A stretch of 64,000 nt of DNA from Bradyrhizobium sp. cir1 (GCF_014198245.1 NZ_JACIHE010000003.1:1-64000), one strand, 5' to 3'. Counted from the stretch's first letter, positions 9,445 to 17,567 are shown. Numbers and translations are program-made. The notes: generated by a model from the sequence alone, not told the origin.

Positions 9445-9858
9445 CTACCCCTTCGCCGGACGAAACACGGGGAGGGTGATCTTGTCATCGAGTGCCTCGA
9501 AGGCGACCTCGAGCTTCATGTCGAGCTCCAGCGCTTCCGGCGTCTGCGGGCAGTCGATGATGTTGCTCATCATCCGCGGCCCCTCGTCGAGCTCGACCAC
9601 CGCGATCGCGTAAGGCGGCGTGAAGCCGGGTGCGGCAGGGCGATAGTTGATCACGTAGCTGTAGAGAAAACCCCTGCCGCTCGCCTTGAAGATGCTGACC
9701 TTGCGCGAGGCGCAGGACGGGCAGAACGGGCGCGGCGGAAAATAGACATGCGCGCAGGCATCGCAGCGCTGCAGGCGCAATTCGCCGGCTTTGGTGCCGT
9801 CCCAGAAATGCTGGGTTTCCGGCGTCGGTTTCGGTCGCGCCCGCTGCGGTTCGGCCAT
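9445..9858 (-). CDS. DUF35 zinc-ribbon/OB-fold protein, thiolase partner
   Basis: A 137-residue protein. The rubredoxin-like zinc ribbon CDACAHVYFPPRPFCPSC is near residues 32-49 (two CxxC pairs), followed by an OB fold (GRGFLYSYVINYRPAAPGF, then YAIAVVELDEGPR). Such proteins bind acyl-CoA and act as obligate partners of SCP-X type thiolases or aldolases. Its stop lies 3 bp before the thiolase start, which supports a complex. The start ATG 9858 (MAEPQR) was chosen because the frame upstream of it reads into the divergent promoter region shared with the amidase gene. Confidence 0.88.
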   Translation of the reverse strand: MAEPQRARPKPTPETQHFWDGTKAGELRLQRCDACAHVYFPPRPFCPSCASRKVSIFKASGRGFLYSYVINYRPAAPGFTPPYAIAVVELDEGPRMMSNIIDCPQTPEALELDMKLEVAFEALDDKITLPVFRPAKG

Positions 9859-10049
9859 GTCGGAAACCTCCCAGAGCTTCTTCTGATAAGGAACGGGCTT
9901 TCCGCCCGCCTGTTTCGATTGTGATGCGACAATTGACCATGGCGCGTCAACGGTCCACCAATGCGCATGCATGCCATCATGCGCACAATGCTTGTGTCGA
10001 GCTGAGCCAGCGCTATAGATTGCGCGCGCCAATATTCCGTGAGACAGAC

Positions 10050-11399
10050 ATGCCCGATTTTCCGACACTGGCGAAGCTCGCCGACGACCTTGAAAGCGGC
10101 CGCACCACCTCCCGCAAGCTGGTCGAAGCGTGCATCGCCAGGATCGCCGACCCTGCCGGCGAGGGGCAGCGCACCTTCATCCATGTCGACAAGGATGCCG
10201 CGCTGACGACCGCCGACGCCATGGATGCCCTGCGCAAGGTCAAGGCGGCGCCGTCGCGCTATGCCGGTATCCCCATCTCGATCAAGGACCTCTTCGACAT
10301 CCAGGGGCAGACGACGCGCGCCGGCTCCCGTGCGCTCGACGATTCCGATCCGGCCGAGCACGATGCGGCGGCGGTCGCGCGGCTGCGCAAGGCCGGCTTC
10401 GTGCTGATCGGGCGCACCAACATGACCGAGTTCGCCTATTCCGGCATCGGCATCAATCCGCATTACGGCACGCCGAAAGGCGCCTGGAACCGGGCCGAGG
10501 GCCATGTGCCCGGCGGCTCCTCCTCGGGCGCCGCGGTCTCCGTGCTCGACGGCATGGCGCATGGTGCGCTCGGCACCGACACCGGCGGCTCCTGCCGCAT
10601 TCCGGCGGCCTATAACGGCATCGTCGGCTACAAGCCGACGCAGCACCGCGTGCCGCTGGACGGCTCGGTGCCGCTGTCCTTCTCGCTCGACAGCATCGGG
10701 CCGCTGGCGCGATCGGTCAGCTGCTGTGCCATACTCGATGCCGTACTCGCGGGCGAGCCCATCGTCGCGCTCAAGCCGCGGCCCGTGAAGGGCATGCGGC
10801 TCGCGGTGCCAACCACGATCGCGCTCGACGATCTCGACACGGCGGTCTCGGAAACCTTCGAACGCGCGCTGAAGACGCTGTCCGACCACGGCGCCGTCAT
10901 CGAGCGCATCGAGATGTCCGAATTCCTCGACATCGGCCCGATGAACGCCAAGGGCGGCTTTGCGGCCTCCGAAAGCTACGCCTGGCACCGCTATCTCATC
11001 GAGGCCAAGGGCGACGTCTACGATCCCCGCGTGTCGGTGCGCATCATGCGCGGCGAGGCGCAGAGCGCGGCCGACTACATCGATCTCCTCAACGAGCGCC
11101 GCTCGCTGATCGCCCGCGTCAACGCGCGCATCGCGCCCTATGACGCTCTGGTGCTGCCGACCACCGCCAACACCCCGCCGAAGATCGCCGACCTTGCCGA
11201 CGACAAGGCGTTCACCACCCAGAACCTGCGCGCGCTGCGCAATTGCACCCTCATCAACATGATCGACGGCTGCGCCATCTCGCTGCCCGCACATCGCGCG
11301 GGCGACGTTCCCGTCGGCCTGATGCTGGCGGGTAGCGGTGGCTCCGACCGTCGTATTTTTGAACTTGCTGCCGGCATGGAGGCCGTAATTCGTGTTTGA
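10050..11399 (+). CDS. amidase (amidase-signature family)
   Basis: A 449-residue hydrolase of the amidase-signature family. The catalytic Lys is in ISIKDLFD near residue 75. GGSSSGAAVSV near 155 carries the cis-Ser, and GTDTGGSCRIPA near 175 carries the nucleophilic Ser. The frame from 10050 gives the usual N-terminus (LAKLADDLESGRTTSRKLVE). Its last 8 bases overlap the GTG start of the DUF2848 gene, so the two are translationally coupled and probably act on the same compound. The physiological amide is unknown. The gene diverges from the DUF35/thiolase operon. Confidence 0.92.
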   Translation: MPDFPTLAKLADDLESGRTTSRKLVEACIARIADPAGEGQRTFIHVDKDAALTTADAMDALRKVKAAPSRYAGIPISIKDLFDIQGQTTRAGSRALDDSDPAEHDAAAVARLRKAGFVLIGRTNMTEFAYSGIGINPHYGTPKGAWNRAEGHVPGGSSSGAAVSVLDGMAHGALGTDTGGSCRIPAAYNGIVGYKPTQHRVPLDGSVPLSFSLDSIGPLARSVSCCAILDAVLAGEPIVALKPRPVKGMRLAVPTTIALDDLDTAVSETFERALKTLSDHGAVIERIEMSEFLDIGPMNAKGGFAASESYAWHRYLIEAKGDVYDPRVSVRIMRGEAQSAADYIDLLNERRSLIARVNARIAPYDALVLPTTANTPPKIADLADDKAFTTQNLRALRNCTLINMIDGCAISLPAHRAGDVPVGLMLAGSGGSDRRIFELAAGMEAVIRV

Positions 11400-12078
11400 C
11401 TTGACTTTCACCGTCGACGCCCAGGACACCACCACGCCGCTGACGCTGGCGATCGACCAGGCGGTCATCGCCGGCTGGACCGGCCGCGATCCCGTCGCGC
11501 GCGACAAGCACATCGCCGAGCTGCACGAGATGGGCATCGCCCCGCCGGCCTCGACCCCGATCTATTACCGCGCCTCGGCGCGGCGGCTGACCCAGGAAGA
11601 CCGCATCGAATGCTGCGGCGGGGATTCCAGTGGCGAGGTCGAGTTCGTGCTGATCGGCTGGCAGGGCCGCATCTTCGTCGGCTGCGGCTCCGATCACACC
11701 GACCGCAAGGTCGAGGCCTACAATGTCACGGTGTCCAAGCAGATGTGCGACAAGCCGATTGCTTCGACGCTGTGGGAGCTCGAGGACGTCATCGGTCATT
11801 GGGACAGGATGATCCTGCGCTCCTACGCCACCATCAACGGCGAGCGCGTGCTCTACCAGGAGGGCACGCTGGATGCGATGCTGCCCGTCGCCGACCTGAT
11901 CGCGCGCGGCTTTGAGGGTGGGAAGTTCCCCGACGGCTGCGCCATGTTCGGCGGCACGTTTGCAGCCAAAGGCGGCATCCGCCCGGCAGAGCGCTTCGAC
12001 TTCGAGCTGGAAGACCCCGTGCTGAAACGCACGATCAGGCATGGCTATGACGTGACGACGTTGCCGGTGCGGGGCTGA
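11392..12078 (+). CDS. DUF2848 family protein
   Basis: A 228-residue cytosolic protein. It begins at a GTG inside the amidase gene (FDLTFTVD, a beta strand) and has the DUF2848 features GSDHTDRKVE near residue 103 and a conserved segment SKQMCDKPIASTLWEL near 118. The family resembles the fumarylacetoacetate-hydrolase-like small-molecule enzymes in arrangement, and is repeatedly found beside amidases in rhizobia, but I know of no assigned reaction. Coupling to the amidase suggests it handles the carboxylate product. The length is normal. Confidence 0.8.
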   Translation: MFDLTFTVDAQDTTTPLTLAIDQAVIAGWTGRDPVARDKHIAELHEMGIAPPASTPIYYRASARRLTQEDRIECCGGDSSGEVEFVLIGWQGRIFVGCGSDHTDRKVEAYNVTVSKQMCDKPIASTLWELEDVIGHWDRMILRSYATINGERVLYQEGTLDAMLPVADLIARGFEGGKFPDGCAMFGGTFAAKGGIRPAERFDFELEDPVLKRTIRHGYDVTTLPVRG

Positions 12079-12090
12079 GGCGCCTCCAGC

Positions 12091-12175
12091 GTCATTGAGA
12101 GCGCAGCGAAGCAATCCAGGCCGGTTCCGCGGAGGGATTCTGGATTGCTTCGTCGCAAGGGCTCCTCGCAATGAC
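12091..12175. repeat. dispersed palindrome, family 'GTCATTGAGAGCG'
   Basis: The left part GCAGCGAAGCAATCCAG is answered by CTGGATTGCTTCG on the right, and the outer GTCATTG pairs with CAATGAC. A truncated relative (GTCATTGCGAGCGTAGCG) occurs at 21098-21115. It lies immediately after the DUF2848 stop, so it may also serve as the 3' structure of that transcript. Confidence 0.8.
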
Positions 12176-12224
12176 GGGATCGGAAATCGGGTGGCTGTCG
12201 CGGCCGCGATCTGCGACACACATT

Positions 12225-12336
12225 CCGTCATTCCGGGGCGCGCCCGCTTAGGCGCGAGCCCGGAATCCATCGTACGGCACGGTCGCTGGATGAATGGATT
12301 CCGGGCTCGCGACTGCGTCGCGCCCCGGAATGACGG
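12225..12336. repeat. dispersed palindrome, family 'GTCATTCCGGGGCG', copy B
   Basis: Same ends and internal CCCGGAATCCAT/ATGGATTCCGGG stem as the copy at 8193-8295. It ends 19 bp before the start of the 2OG oxygenase gene, so the promoter of that gene must lie within or upstream of the repeat. Confidence 0.9.
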
Positions 12337-12355
12337 ATGTGGATAGGATATCGCT

Positions 12356-13102
12356 ATGACAATTGCGAAACGTATTCCCGCTGTCGATGAGGCCCCCGAC
12401 CTCGCCGCCCACGTCGACGCCCTCGACTGGCCTCACATCACGGCCGAGCTCGACTCCCAGGGCTGCGCCGTCCTGAAGGGCCTGCTCACGTCCGATCAAT
12501 GCCGCGCCATCGCCGCGCTCTATCCCGACGATGCGCACTTCCGCAGCCGCATCGTCATGGACCGTCACGGCTTCGGCCGCGGCGAATACAAATACTTCTC
12601 CTATCCTCTGCCCGATCTGATCGCACAGCTCCGCCCGGCGCTCTATGCGCATCTGCAAGCCGTCGCCAATCGCTGGAACGAGGCGATGGGGATCGACATC
12701 CGCTATCCCACAGTGCATCCGGCATTCCTGAAGCGCTGTCACGAGGCCGGGCAGGCGCGGCCGACGCCGCTGCTGCTGCAATATGAGGCTGGCGACTACA
12801 ATTGCCTGCACCAGGACCTCTATGGCGAGCACGTGTTCCCGCTCCAGGTCGCGATCCTGCTCTCAGAGCCCGGACGCGATTTCACCGGCGGCGAGTTTGT
12901 GCTGACCGAGCAGCGCCCGCGCATGCAGTCCCGCGCGGAGGTCGTGCCGCTCGCGCAGGGCGACGCCGTCGCCTTCGCTGTGCATCACCGCCCGGTGCAG
13001 GGGACACGCGGCACTTATCGCGTTAATCTCCGCCATGGCGTCAGCCGCATCAGGTCTGGCCAGCGCCACACGCTAGGCGTGATCTTTCATGATGCCAAAT
13101 GA
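12356..13102 (+). CDS. 2-oxoglutarate/Fe(II)-dependent oxygenase (prolyl-hydroxylase-like)
   Basis: A 248-residue protein with a 2OG-Fe(II) double-stranded beta-helix. The iron motif HQD is near residue 151 (YNCLHQDLYGEHVFPLQ). The distal iron ligand and co-substrate residue lie near the C-terminus (NLRHGVSRIRSGQRHTLGV). GGEFVLTEQRPR near 180 is a conserved strand pair in this group. The stop TGA at 13100-13102 directly abuts the GTG start of alkB, so the two oxygenases are co-translated. Homologues beside alkB are common in alphaproteobacteria as far as I recall; the substrate is unknown, and a role in alkylation repair or ribosomal-protein hydroxylation is inference. Confidence 0.85.
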   Translation: MTIAKRIPAVDEAPDLAAHVDALDWPHITAELDSQGCAVLKGLLTSDQCRAIAALYPDDAHFRSRIVMDRHGFGRGEYKYFSYPLPDLIAQLRPALYAHLQAVANRWNEAMGIDIRYPTVHPAFLKRCHEAGQARPTPLLLQYEAGDYNCLHQDLYGEHVFPLQVAILLSEPGRDFTGGEFVLTEQRPRMQSRAEVVPLAQGDAVAFAVHHRPVQGTRGTYRVNLRHGVSRIRSGQRHTLGVIFHDAK

Positions 13103-13765
13103 GTGCAACGATTGACGGCTGATTTGTTCGACAGCGTCGCCGAGGCGCAGCCGTCGCGCGAGGAGATCGCCGACGGTGCCGTGCTGCTGCGCGGCTTCGT
13201 CAAGCCGATCGAGAGCGAGCTGATTGAAGCGGTGCGCGCGATCGTGGCGCAGTCGCCGTTCCGGCGGATGACCACGCCCGGCGGCTACCAGATGTCGGTG
13301 GCCATGACCAATTGCGGCGAGCGCGGCTGGATCACCGATCACACCGGCTATCGCTACGATCCCATCGATCCGCGAACCGGCGTGCCTTGGCCGGCGATGC
13401 CACCGGTGTTTCGGGATCTCGCACGCCGCGCGGCGGAGCAGGGCGGTTTTGCCGGCTTTTCGCCCGATGCCTGCCTCGTCAATCGCTACGAGCCGGGCAC
13501 GCGGCTGTCGCTGCACCAGGACAAGGACGAGCTGGATTTCGCGGCGCCGATCGTGTCGGTCTCGCTCGGCCTGCCCGCGATCTTCCTGTTCGGCGGTCTC
13601 GCGCGCAGCGACAAGCCGCGCCGCTTCCGGCTCGTCCATGGTGATGTCGTGGTCTGGGGCGGGGCTAGCAGGCTCGCCTATCACGGCGTCGCGCCGCTGG
13701 CCGAGGGCGAGCATCCGCTGCTGGGAAGGAAGCGGATCAATCTGACGTTTCGCAGGACGCGGTGA
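13103..13765 (+). CDS. alkB: alkylated DNA repair dioxygenase AlkB
   Basis: A 220-residue DNA/RNA demethylase that oxidatively removes methyl groups from 1-methyladenine and 3-methylcytosine using Fe(II) and 2-oxoglutarate. It aligns along its whole length with E. coli AlkB: TPGGYQMSVAMTNCG near residue 55, the iron motif LSLHQDKDELD near 137, PIVSVSLGLPAIFLFGG near 150, VVVWGGASRLAYHGV with the distal His near 187, and the terminal arginine pair in RINLTFRRTR. The start is GTG 13103, abutting the previous stop; the ATG at 13099 is out of frame. No Ada-type regulator or inverted-repeat operator is visible. Confidence 0.95.
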   Translation: MQRLTADLFDSVAEAQPSREEIADGAVLLRGFVKPIESELIEAVRAIVAQSPFRRMTTPGGYQMSVAMTNCGERGWITDHTGYRYDPIDPRTGVPWPAMPPVFRDLARRAAEQGGFAGFSPDACLVNRYEPGTRLSLHQDKDELDFAAPIVSVSLGLPAIFLFGGLARSDKPRRFRLVHGDVVVWGGASRLAYHGVAPLAEGEHPLLGRKRINLTFRRTR

Positions 13766-13766
13766 C

Positions 13767-13903
13767 CTTCCTTCTCCCCTTGTGGGAGAAGGTGGATCGC
13801 TGACGCGAAGCGGCAGCGAGACGGATGAGGGGGGTGTCTCCGCGGATAGAGACCCCTCATCCGGCGCTTCGCGCCACCTTCTCCCACAAGGGGAGAAGGG
13901 AAG
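13767..13903. repeat. palindromic repeat between convergent alkB and TPP-enzyme genes
   Basis: TTCTCCCCTTGTGGGAGAAGG is itself a hairpin and recurs inverted at the other end (CCTTCTCCCACAAGGGGAGAA), with an inner pair GATGAGGGGTGTC-like / GACCCCTCATC. It fills the space between two convergent genes and probably terminates both. A related family with CTCTCCCCGC ends is at 21994-22123. Confidence 0.8.
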
Positions 13904-13928
13904 AAGTCCCGGAACGACGAAGCTTCGT

Positions 13929-15554
13929 CTACGGCTTCGGCGGGTGAATGAACGCCCACGGGCTCACTTCCGAATCCCGGGTCACCTCGACCGAGATCAG
14001 ATACGGCCCGCCGTGGCTAAGCGCCTTCTCCATCGCCGCCTTGAACTGATCCGGCGCGGTGACGCGCGCTGCGGCAACGCCAAAGGACTCCGCGAGCTTG
14101 ACGAAATCCGGATTGACGAGGTCCGACGCGACCACACGGCCGTCGAAGCGTTCGCGCTGGTCGCGGCGGACATTGCCATAGGCGTTGTTGTTGAACACCA
14201 GCGTCACCACGCCGATGTTGAACTGCACGGCGGTGGCGAGCTCCTGCACGCCGAACATGAAGCCGCCGTCGCCGGTGATCGCCACCACAGGCTTGTCCGG
14301 ATTGGCAACCTTGGCGCCAAGCGCGGTCGGGAAACCCGAGCCGAGCGTGCCCTGATAGCCCGAGGTGATGAAGGTGCGCGGCTGGTAGATCGGAAAGCCG
14401 TACCAGGAGGCGAAGCCGACCTGTGACAATTCATCGGTGACGATCGCATTCGCCGGCAGCACCTCGCGCAGGATGCTCAGATACGCCATCTGCGGCTGGA
14501 TGCGCTGGATCTCGGCCTGCGCGGTCGCGGTCGCTTCGCGGATCGCGCCGCGGCGGCCCGCGGTCTTGCCGTAACCGGCCTTGCGCACGGCAGCGGCGAG
14601 ATCGGCGGTCGCGGCCTTGGCGTCGGCGACGATCGCGGTGTCGGAAGCGAACCGCCGCATCTCGACCGGATCAATGTCGATGCGGATGCTCTTCAGGCCG
14701 GCGGGCTGATACGGCCAGCGTGACATGGTCGGCAGCTCCAGCCGCGTGCCGATGCCGATCATGAGATCGGTGTTCGGCCACAGCTTGTAGGCGGCGGCCA
14801 TGGTGAGACCGAGCTCGTGCGCATTGGAGACGATGCCGCGGCCGCTGCGGAAGGCGACCACGGGTGCATCGATCATCTCGGCGAGCTCGAGGATCTCCTC
14901 GCCTGCCTCGATCGCGCCGCTGCCGACGAAGATCATCGGCGCCTTGCTCGCCTTGATCAGTGCGGCCGCCTGCTTGATCATATCAGGATCGGGCAGCGGC
15001 GCAGGCAGCGGCTCCAGCACCCGCGCGGCGGCGGTATCCGCGCGCTGGGTGAAAATATCCCAGGGCATCTCGACCGAGGCCGGGCCGGGCCGGCCGGATG
15101 TCATCTCCTGGAAGGCGCGCGCCACCGTGGTCGGCGCATTGCCGGGCGTCTCGATCCGGTCGGCCCACTTTACATAGGTGCGCAAGGTCGCAAGCTGGTC
15201 CGGCATCTCGTGCAGATGGCCGCGGCCCTTGCCGAGGAATTGCGTCGGCACCTGGCCGGTGACGCACAGCACCGGCTCGTTGCAGCCATAGGCGGTGAGC
15301 AGCGCCGCGCTGGCGTTGAGCACGCCGGGGCCGGGCACCACGCTGAACACGCCGGGCCGGCCGCTGGCGCGCGCATAGCCGAAGGCCATATAGCCGCAGG
15401 CCTGCTCGTGCCGCGCGCCGATCACCTTGAGCCGGGCCTGATGAAACGCGTCGAACAGGCCGTAGATTTGCGCGCCCGGCAGGCCGAACACGGTGTCGAC
15501 GCCGTGGGCGACAAGCCCGCTTACGATCGCTTCGCCGCCGGTGAGGGTGGTCAT
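13929..15554 (-). CDS. thiamine-diphosphate-dependent enzyme, acetolactate-synthase-like
   Basis: A 541-residue ThDP enzyme with the three usual domains. The N-terminal Pyr domain has the catalytic Glu in IGARHEQACGYMAFGYAR near residue 50. The central domain is near 190-330. The C-terminal PP domain has the cofactor motif GDGGFMFG near 425 through NNNAYGN near 455. It resembles acetolactate synthase large subunits and benzoylformate decarboxylases, but no regulatory subunit (ilvH) is nearby. It precedes nothing of branched-chain synthesis and instead lies at the end of the hpa operon, so a 2-keto-acid decarboxylase, for example acting on an aryl-pyruvate, is a reasonable guess but unproven. 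The start ATG 15554 follows the FAH gene by 25 bp. Confidence 0.8.
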   Translation of the reverse strand: MTTLTGGEAIVSGLVAHGVDTVFGLPGAQIYGLFDAFHQARLKVIGARHEQACGYMAFGYARASGRPGVFSVVPGPGVLNASAALLTAYGCNEPVLCVTGQVPTQFLGKGRGHLHEMPDQLATLRTYVKWADRIETPGNAPTTVARAFQEMTSGRPGPASVEMPWDIFTQRADTAAARVLEPLPAPLPDPDMIKQAAALIKASKAPMIFVGSGAIEAGEEILELAEMIDAPVVAFRSGRGIVSNAHELGLTMAAAYKLWPNTDLMIGIGTRLELPTMSRWPYQPAGLKSIRIDIDPVEMRRFASDTAIVADAKAATADLAAAVRKAGYGKTAGRRGAIREATATAQAEIQRIQPQMAYLSILREVLPANAIVTDELSQVGFASWYGFPIYQPRTFITSGYQGTLGSGFPTALGAKVANPDKPVVAITGDGGFMFGVQELATAVQFNIGVVTLVFNNNAYGNVRRDQRERFDGRVVASDLVNPDFVKLAESFGVAAARVTAPDQFKAAMEKALSHGGPYLISVEVTRDSEVSPWAFIHPPKP

Positions 15555-15579
15555 TGCACTATTCCACTTCGGTTGTTGG

Positions 15580-16449
15580 TCAGGCTTCGTCGACGACGCC
15601 GTTGCGCAAGGAGCCGATGCCTTCCGCTGCGACCTCGATGACATCGCCCGGCTTGAGATAGCGCGGCGGATCGAACCGCGCACCGGCGCCGGTCGGCGTG
15701 CCCGTCACGATGATGTCACCGGGGACGAGCGTCGCGAAAGTCGAGATATAGCTGATGAGATAGCGGAACGGAAACATCAGCCGGCTGGTCCGGTCGTCCT
15801 GCCTGAGCTCGCCGTTGACATGCGTGGTGAGCCTGATGTCGGCGATCTGCGATTCCTGCGTATAGGGCACGAGCCACGGCCCCAGGCTCCCGCTGGAATC
15901 AAAGTTCTTGCCCTGGGTGACGTTGAACTTGGCGTGGCGCAGCCAGTCGCGCACCGAACCTTCGTTGCACAGCGTGAGCGCGGCAATGTGATCGAGCGCG
16001 TCGCTCTCGGCGATGTGCCGGCCTTGCTTGCCGATCACCAGCACGATCTCGCCCTCATAGTCGAGCTGCGCGGACGCGCGCGGGCGCACCAGGGGCGTGT
16101 CGTGACCGACGAAGGAGCGGGGCGAGCGCATGAACATGCTCGGATATTTCGGCGCCTCCTGACCGTCCTTGTACTCGGCGTTACGATCAGGATAGTTGAC
16201 GCCGATGCAGATGATCTTCTCCGGCGCGGGCACCGGCGGCAGCCAGGTGATCTCGCTGAGTGCGTGAACCGGCGTGCGGCCGGCGGCTTCCTCCGCAAGG
16301 CTCACGAGCTTTCCGGCCGCGATCACCTCGCGCAGCGTCGGATAGTCTCTTGCATGGCGCGGCGAGAGATCGACGATGCCGCCCTCGAGGACGGCGCCGT
16401 AGCGGATATCACCCTTGACGGAATAGGTGGCGAGGCGAGGGAGTTTCAT
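15580..16449 (-). CDS. hpaG: fumarylacetoacetate-hydrolase family protein, probable HpaG-type decarboxylase/isomerase
   Basis: A 289-residue FAH-fold enzyme. The conserved CIGVNYPDRNAEY is near residue 78. Metal ligands are supplied by the LDYEGEIVLVIGK stretch (Glu-x-Glu near 125) and by GKNFDSSGSLGPW near 180, and the family end VTGTPTGAG is near 250. In the homoprotocatechuate pathway the FAH-family HpaG decarboxylates and isomerises the ring-cleavage acid made by HpaE. This is the only FAH protein in the cluster and so fills that step by position. Its ATG overlaps the hpaD stop by one base. It is a single-domain protein, unlike the duplicated E. coli HpaG. Generic annotation would be FAH-family hydrolase. 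Confidence 0.8.
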   Translation of the reverse strand: MKLPRLATYSVKGDIRYGAVLEGGIVDLSPRHARDYPTLREVIAAGKLVSLAEEAAGRTPVHALSEITWLPPVPAPEKIICIGVNYPDRNAEYKDGQEAPKYPSMFMRSPRSFVGHDTPLVRPRASAQLDYEGEIVLVIGKQGRHIAESDALDHIAALTLCNEGSVRDWLRHAKFNVTQGKNFDSSGSLGPWLVPYTQESQIADIRLTTHVNGELRQDDRTSRLMFPFRYLISYISTFATLVPGDIIVTGTPTGAGARFDPPRYLKPGDVIEVAAEGIGSLRNGVVDEA

Positions 16450-17432
16450 CAATCCGCCACCAGCACATCAGCCACGAATTTAGGCTCGCGCACGGTCTGG
16501 CCCGTGAACGGCGAGCCCTGCTCGAACCAGGAGCGCGGCGCGGGCGCGCCCCACAGCGTCTGGCGGCGCGGATCGCGCAGCGACCAGCGCAGCGGCTCGT
16601 GGTCATGATCCCCGGTGAAATAGTCGCTGGTGTAGAGCTCGAGGCGGTGGCCATCAGGGTCGCGGACATAGAGGAAGAACGCGTTCGAGATGCCGTGACG
16701 CCCCGGGCCGCGCTCGATGTTCTTCACAAAACCTTGCGAGGCCATGACGTCGCAGAGATGGATGATGTTCATCGCCGTCGGCGTCCAGTAGGCGAAATGG
16801 TGCAGCCGCGGGCCCTTGCCGTTGGTGATGGCGAAATCATGCACGTTGCCCTTGCGATGCATCCAGGCGGCGGCGATGCGCCCGTTCGGCCCGTCCTCCT
16901 CGGCGTACTCAGTGAGGCGGAAGCCGAGCCGCGCATAGAAATCGACGGTGTCCTGCACCTCGGCGGCGAAGACGTTGAAATGGTCGAGCCGCTGCGGATG
17001 GCAGCCCCGGTAGAGGTCGTAGCGGCGGAGCAGATGCGGCCGCCGGTCCATCGACGCATAGAGCTCGATCTGGAAGCCGAAGGGATCGGTGAACTGAAGG
17101 GTGCGGCCCTGGAAGGCCTGGTCGACGAAGGCGTAGGCGAGGCCGTTCTCGGAGAGGAACGCGGCGGCCTTGTCGAGGTCTTTGTCGTTGCCGACCTTGA
17201 AGCCGAGACGGGCGCAGGCCGGCACGGCGGCCTTGCGCAGCACCAGCGAGTGATGCTGGTGCTCCTCGGCGGCGCGCAGGTAAACGATCTTGTCGTCGGC
17301 ATCCTCGACATGCAGGCCGACGGTGGTCTCGTAGAACTCGCGGCTCAGCTTCAGATCGGTGACGTCGAGCACGACGTGGCTGGAGCGGATGATGTTGAAC
17401 GGCGGCTCGAAGACGTGTTGCGGTACCGGCAT
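16449..17432 (-). CDS. hpaD: 3,4-dihydroxyphenylacetate 2,3-dioxygenase (extradiol, VOC fold)
   Basis: A 327-residue extradiol dioxygenase opening homoprotocatechuate. It matches the Brevibacterium/Arthrobacter HPCD-MndD type rather than the unrelated E. coli HpaD (LigB fold). There are two VOC domains: an N-terminal one with VVLDVTDLKLSREFY near residue 20, and a catalytic one with metal ligands His in QRLDHFNVF near 150, His in GPRLHHFAYW near 207 and Glu in GHRLELYTSDYF near 262; ERGPGRHGISNAF precedes the Glu. The metal may be Fe or Mn; sequence does not decide. The start ATG 17432 was chosen at MPVPQH; the frame further upstream is repeat sequence. It is somewhat shorter at the C-terminus than the ~365-residue characterised enzymes. 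Confidence 0.92.
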   Translation of the reverse strand: MPVPQHVFEPPFNIIRSSHVVLDVTDLKLSREFYETTVGLHVEDADDKIVYLRAAEEHQHHSLVLRKAAVPACARLGFKVGNDKDLDKAAAFLSENGLAYAFVDQAFQGRTLQFTDPFGFQIELYASMDRRPHLLRRYDLYRGCHPQRLDHFNVFAAEVQDTVDFYARLGFRLTEYAEEDGPNGRIAAAWMHRKGNVHDFAITNGKGPRLHHFAYWTPTAMNIIHLCDVMASQGFVKNIERGPGRHGISNAFFLYVRDPDGHRLELYTSDYFTGDHDHEPLRWSLRDPRRQTLWGAPAPRSWFEQGSPFTGQTVREPKFVADVLVAD

Positions 17433-17457
17433 GTGCGTTTTCCCTTTTCTCGGCTTC

Positions 17458-17560
17458 GTCATTCCGGGGCGTGCGAAGCACGAACCCGGAATCCATTCAT
17501 CCACCAACTCTGCTGCTCGATGGATTCCGGGTTCGGCTCTTCGAGCCGCCCCGGAATGAC
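17458..17560. repeat. dispersed palindrome, family 'GTCATTCCGGGGCG', copy C, inside the hpa operon
   Basis: The ends GTCATTCCGGGGCG and CGCCCCGGAATGAC and the internal CCCGGAATCCAT/ATGGATTCCGGG stem match copies A and B. Here the element occupies almost the whole 135-bp gap between hpaE and hpaD, two genes that should be co-transcribed, so it must be read through or act as an RNA processing or stability element. Confidence 0.9.
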
Positions 17561-17567
17561 ACTGCCG

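Noticed and set aside
9651..11537. 628-residue open frame antisense to the amidase gene
   Set aside because: Same GC-bias shadow effect; it spans the divergent promoter and two real genes on the other strand.
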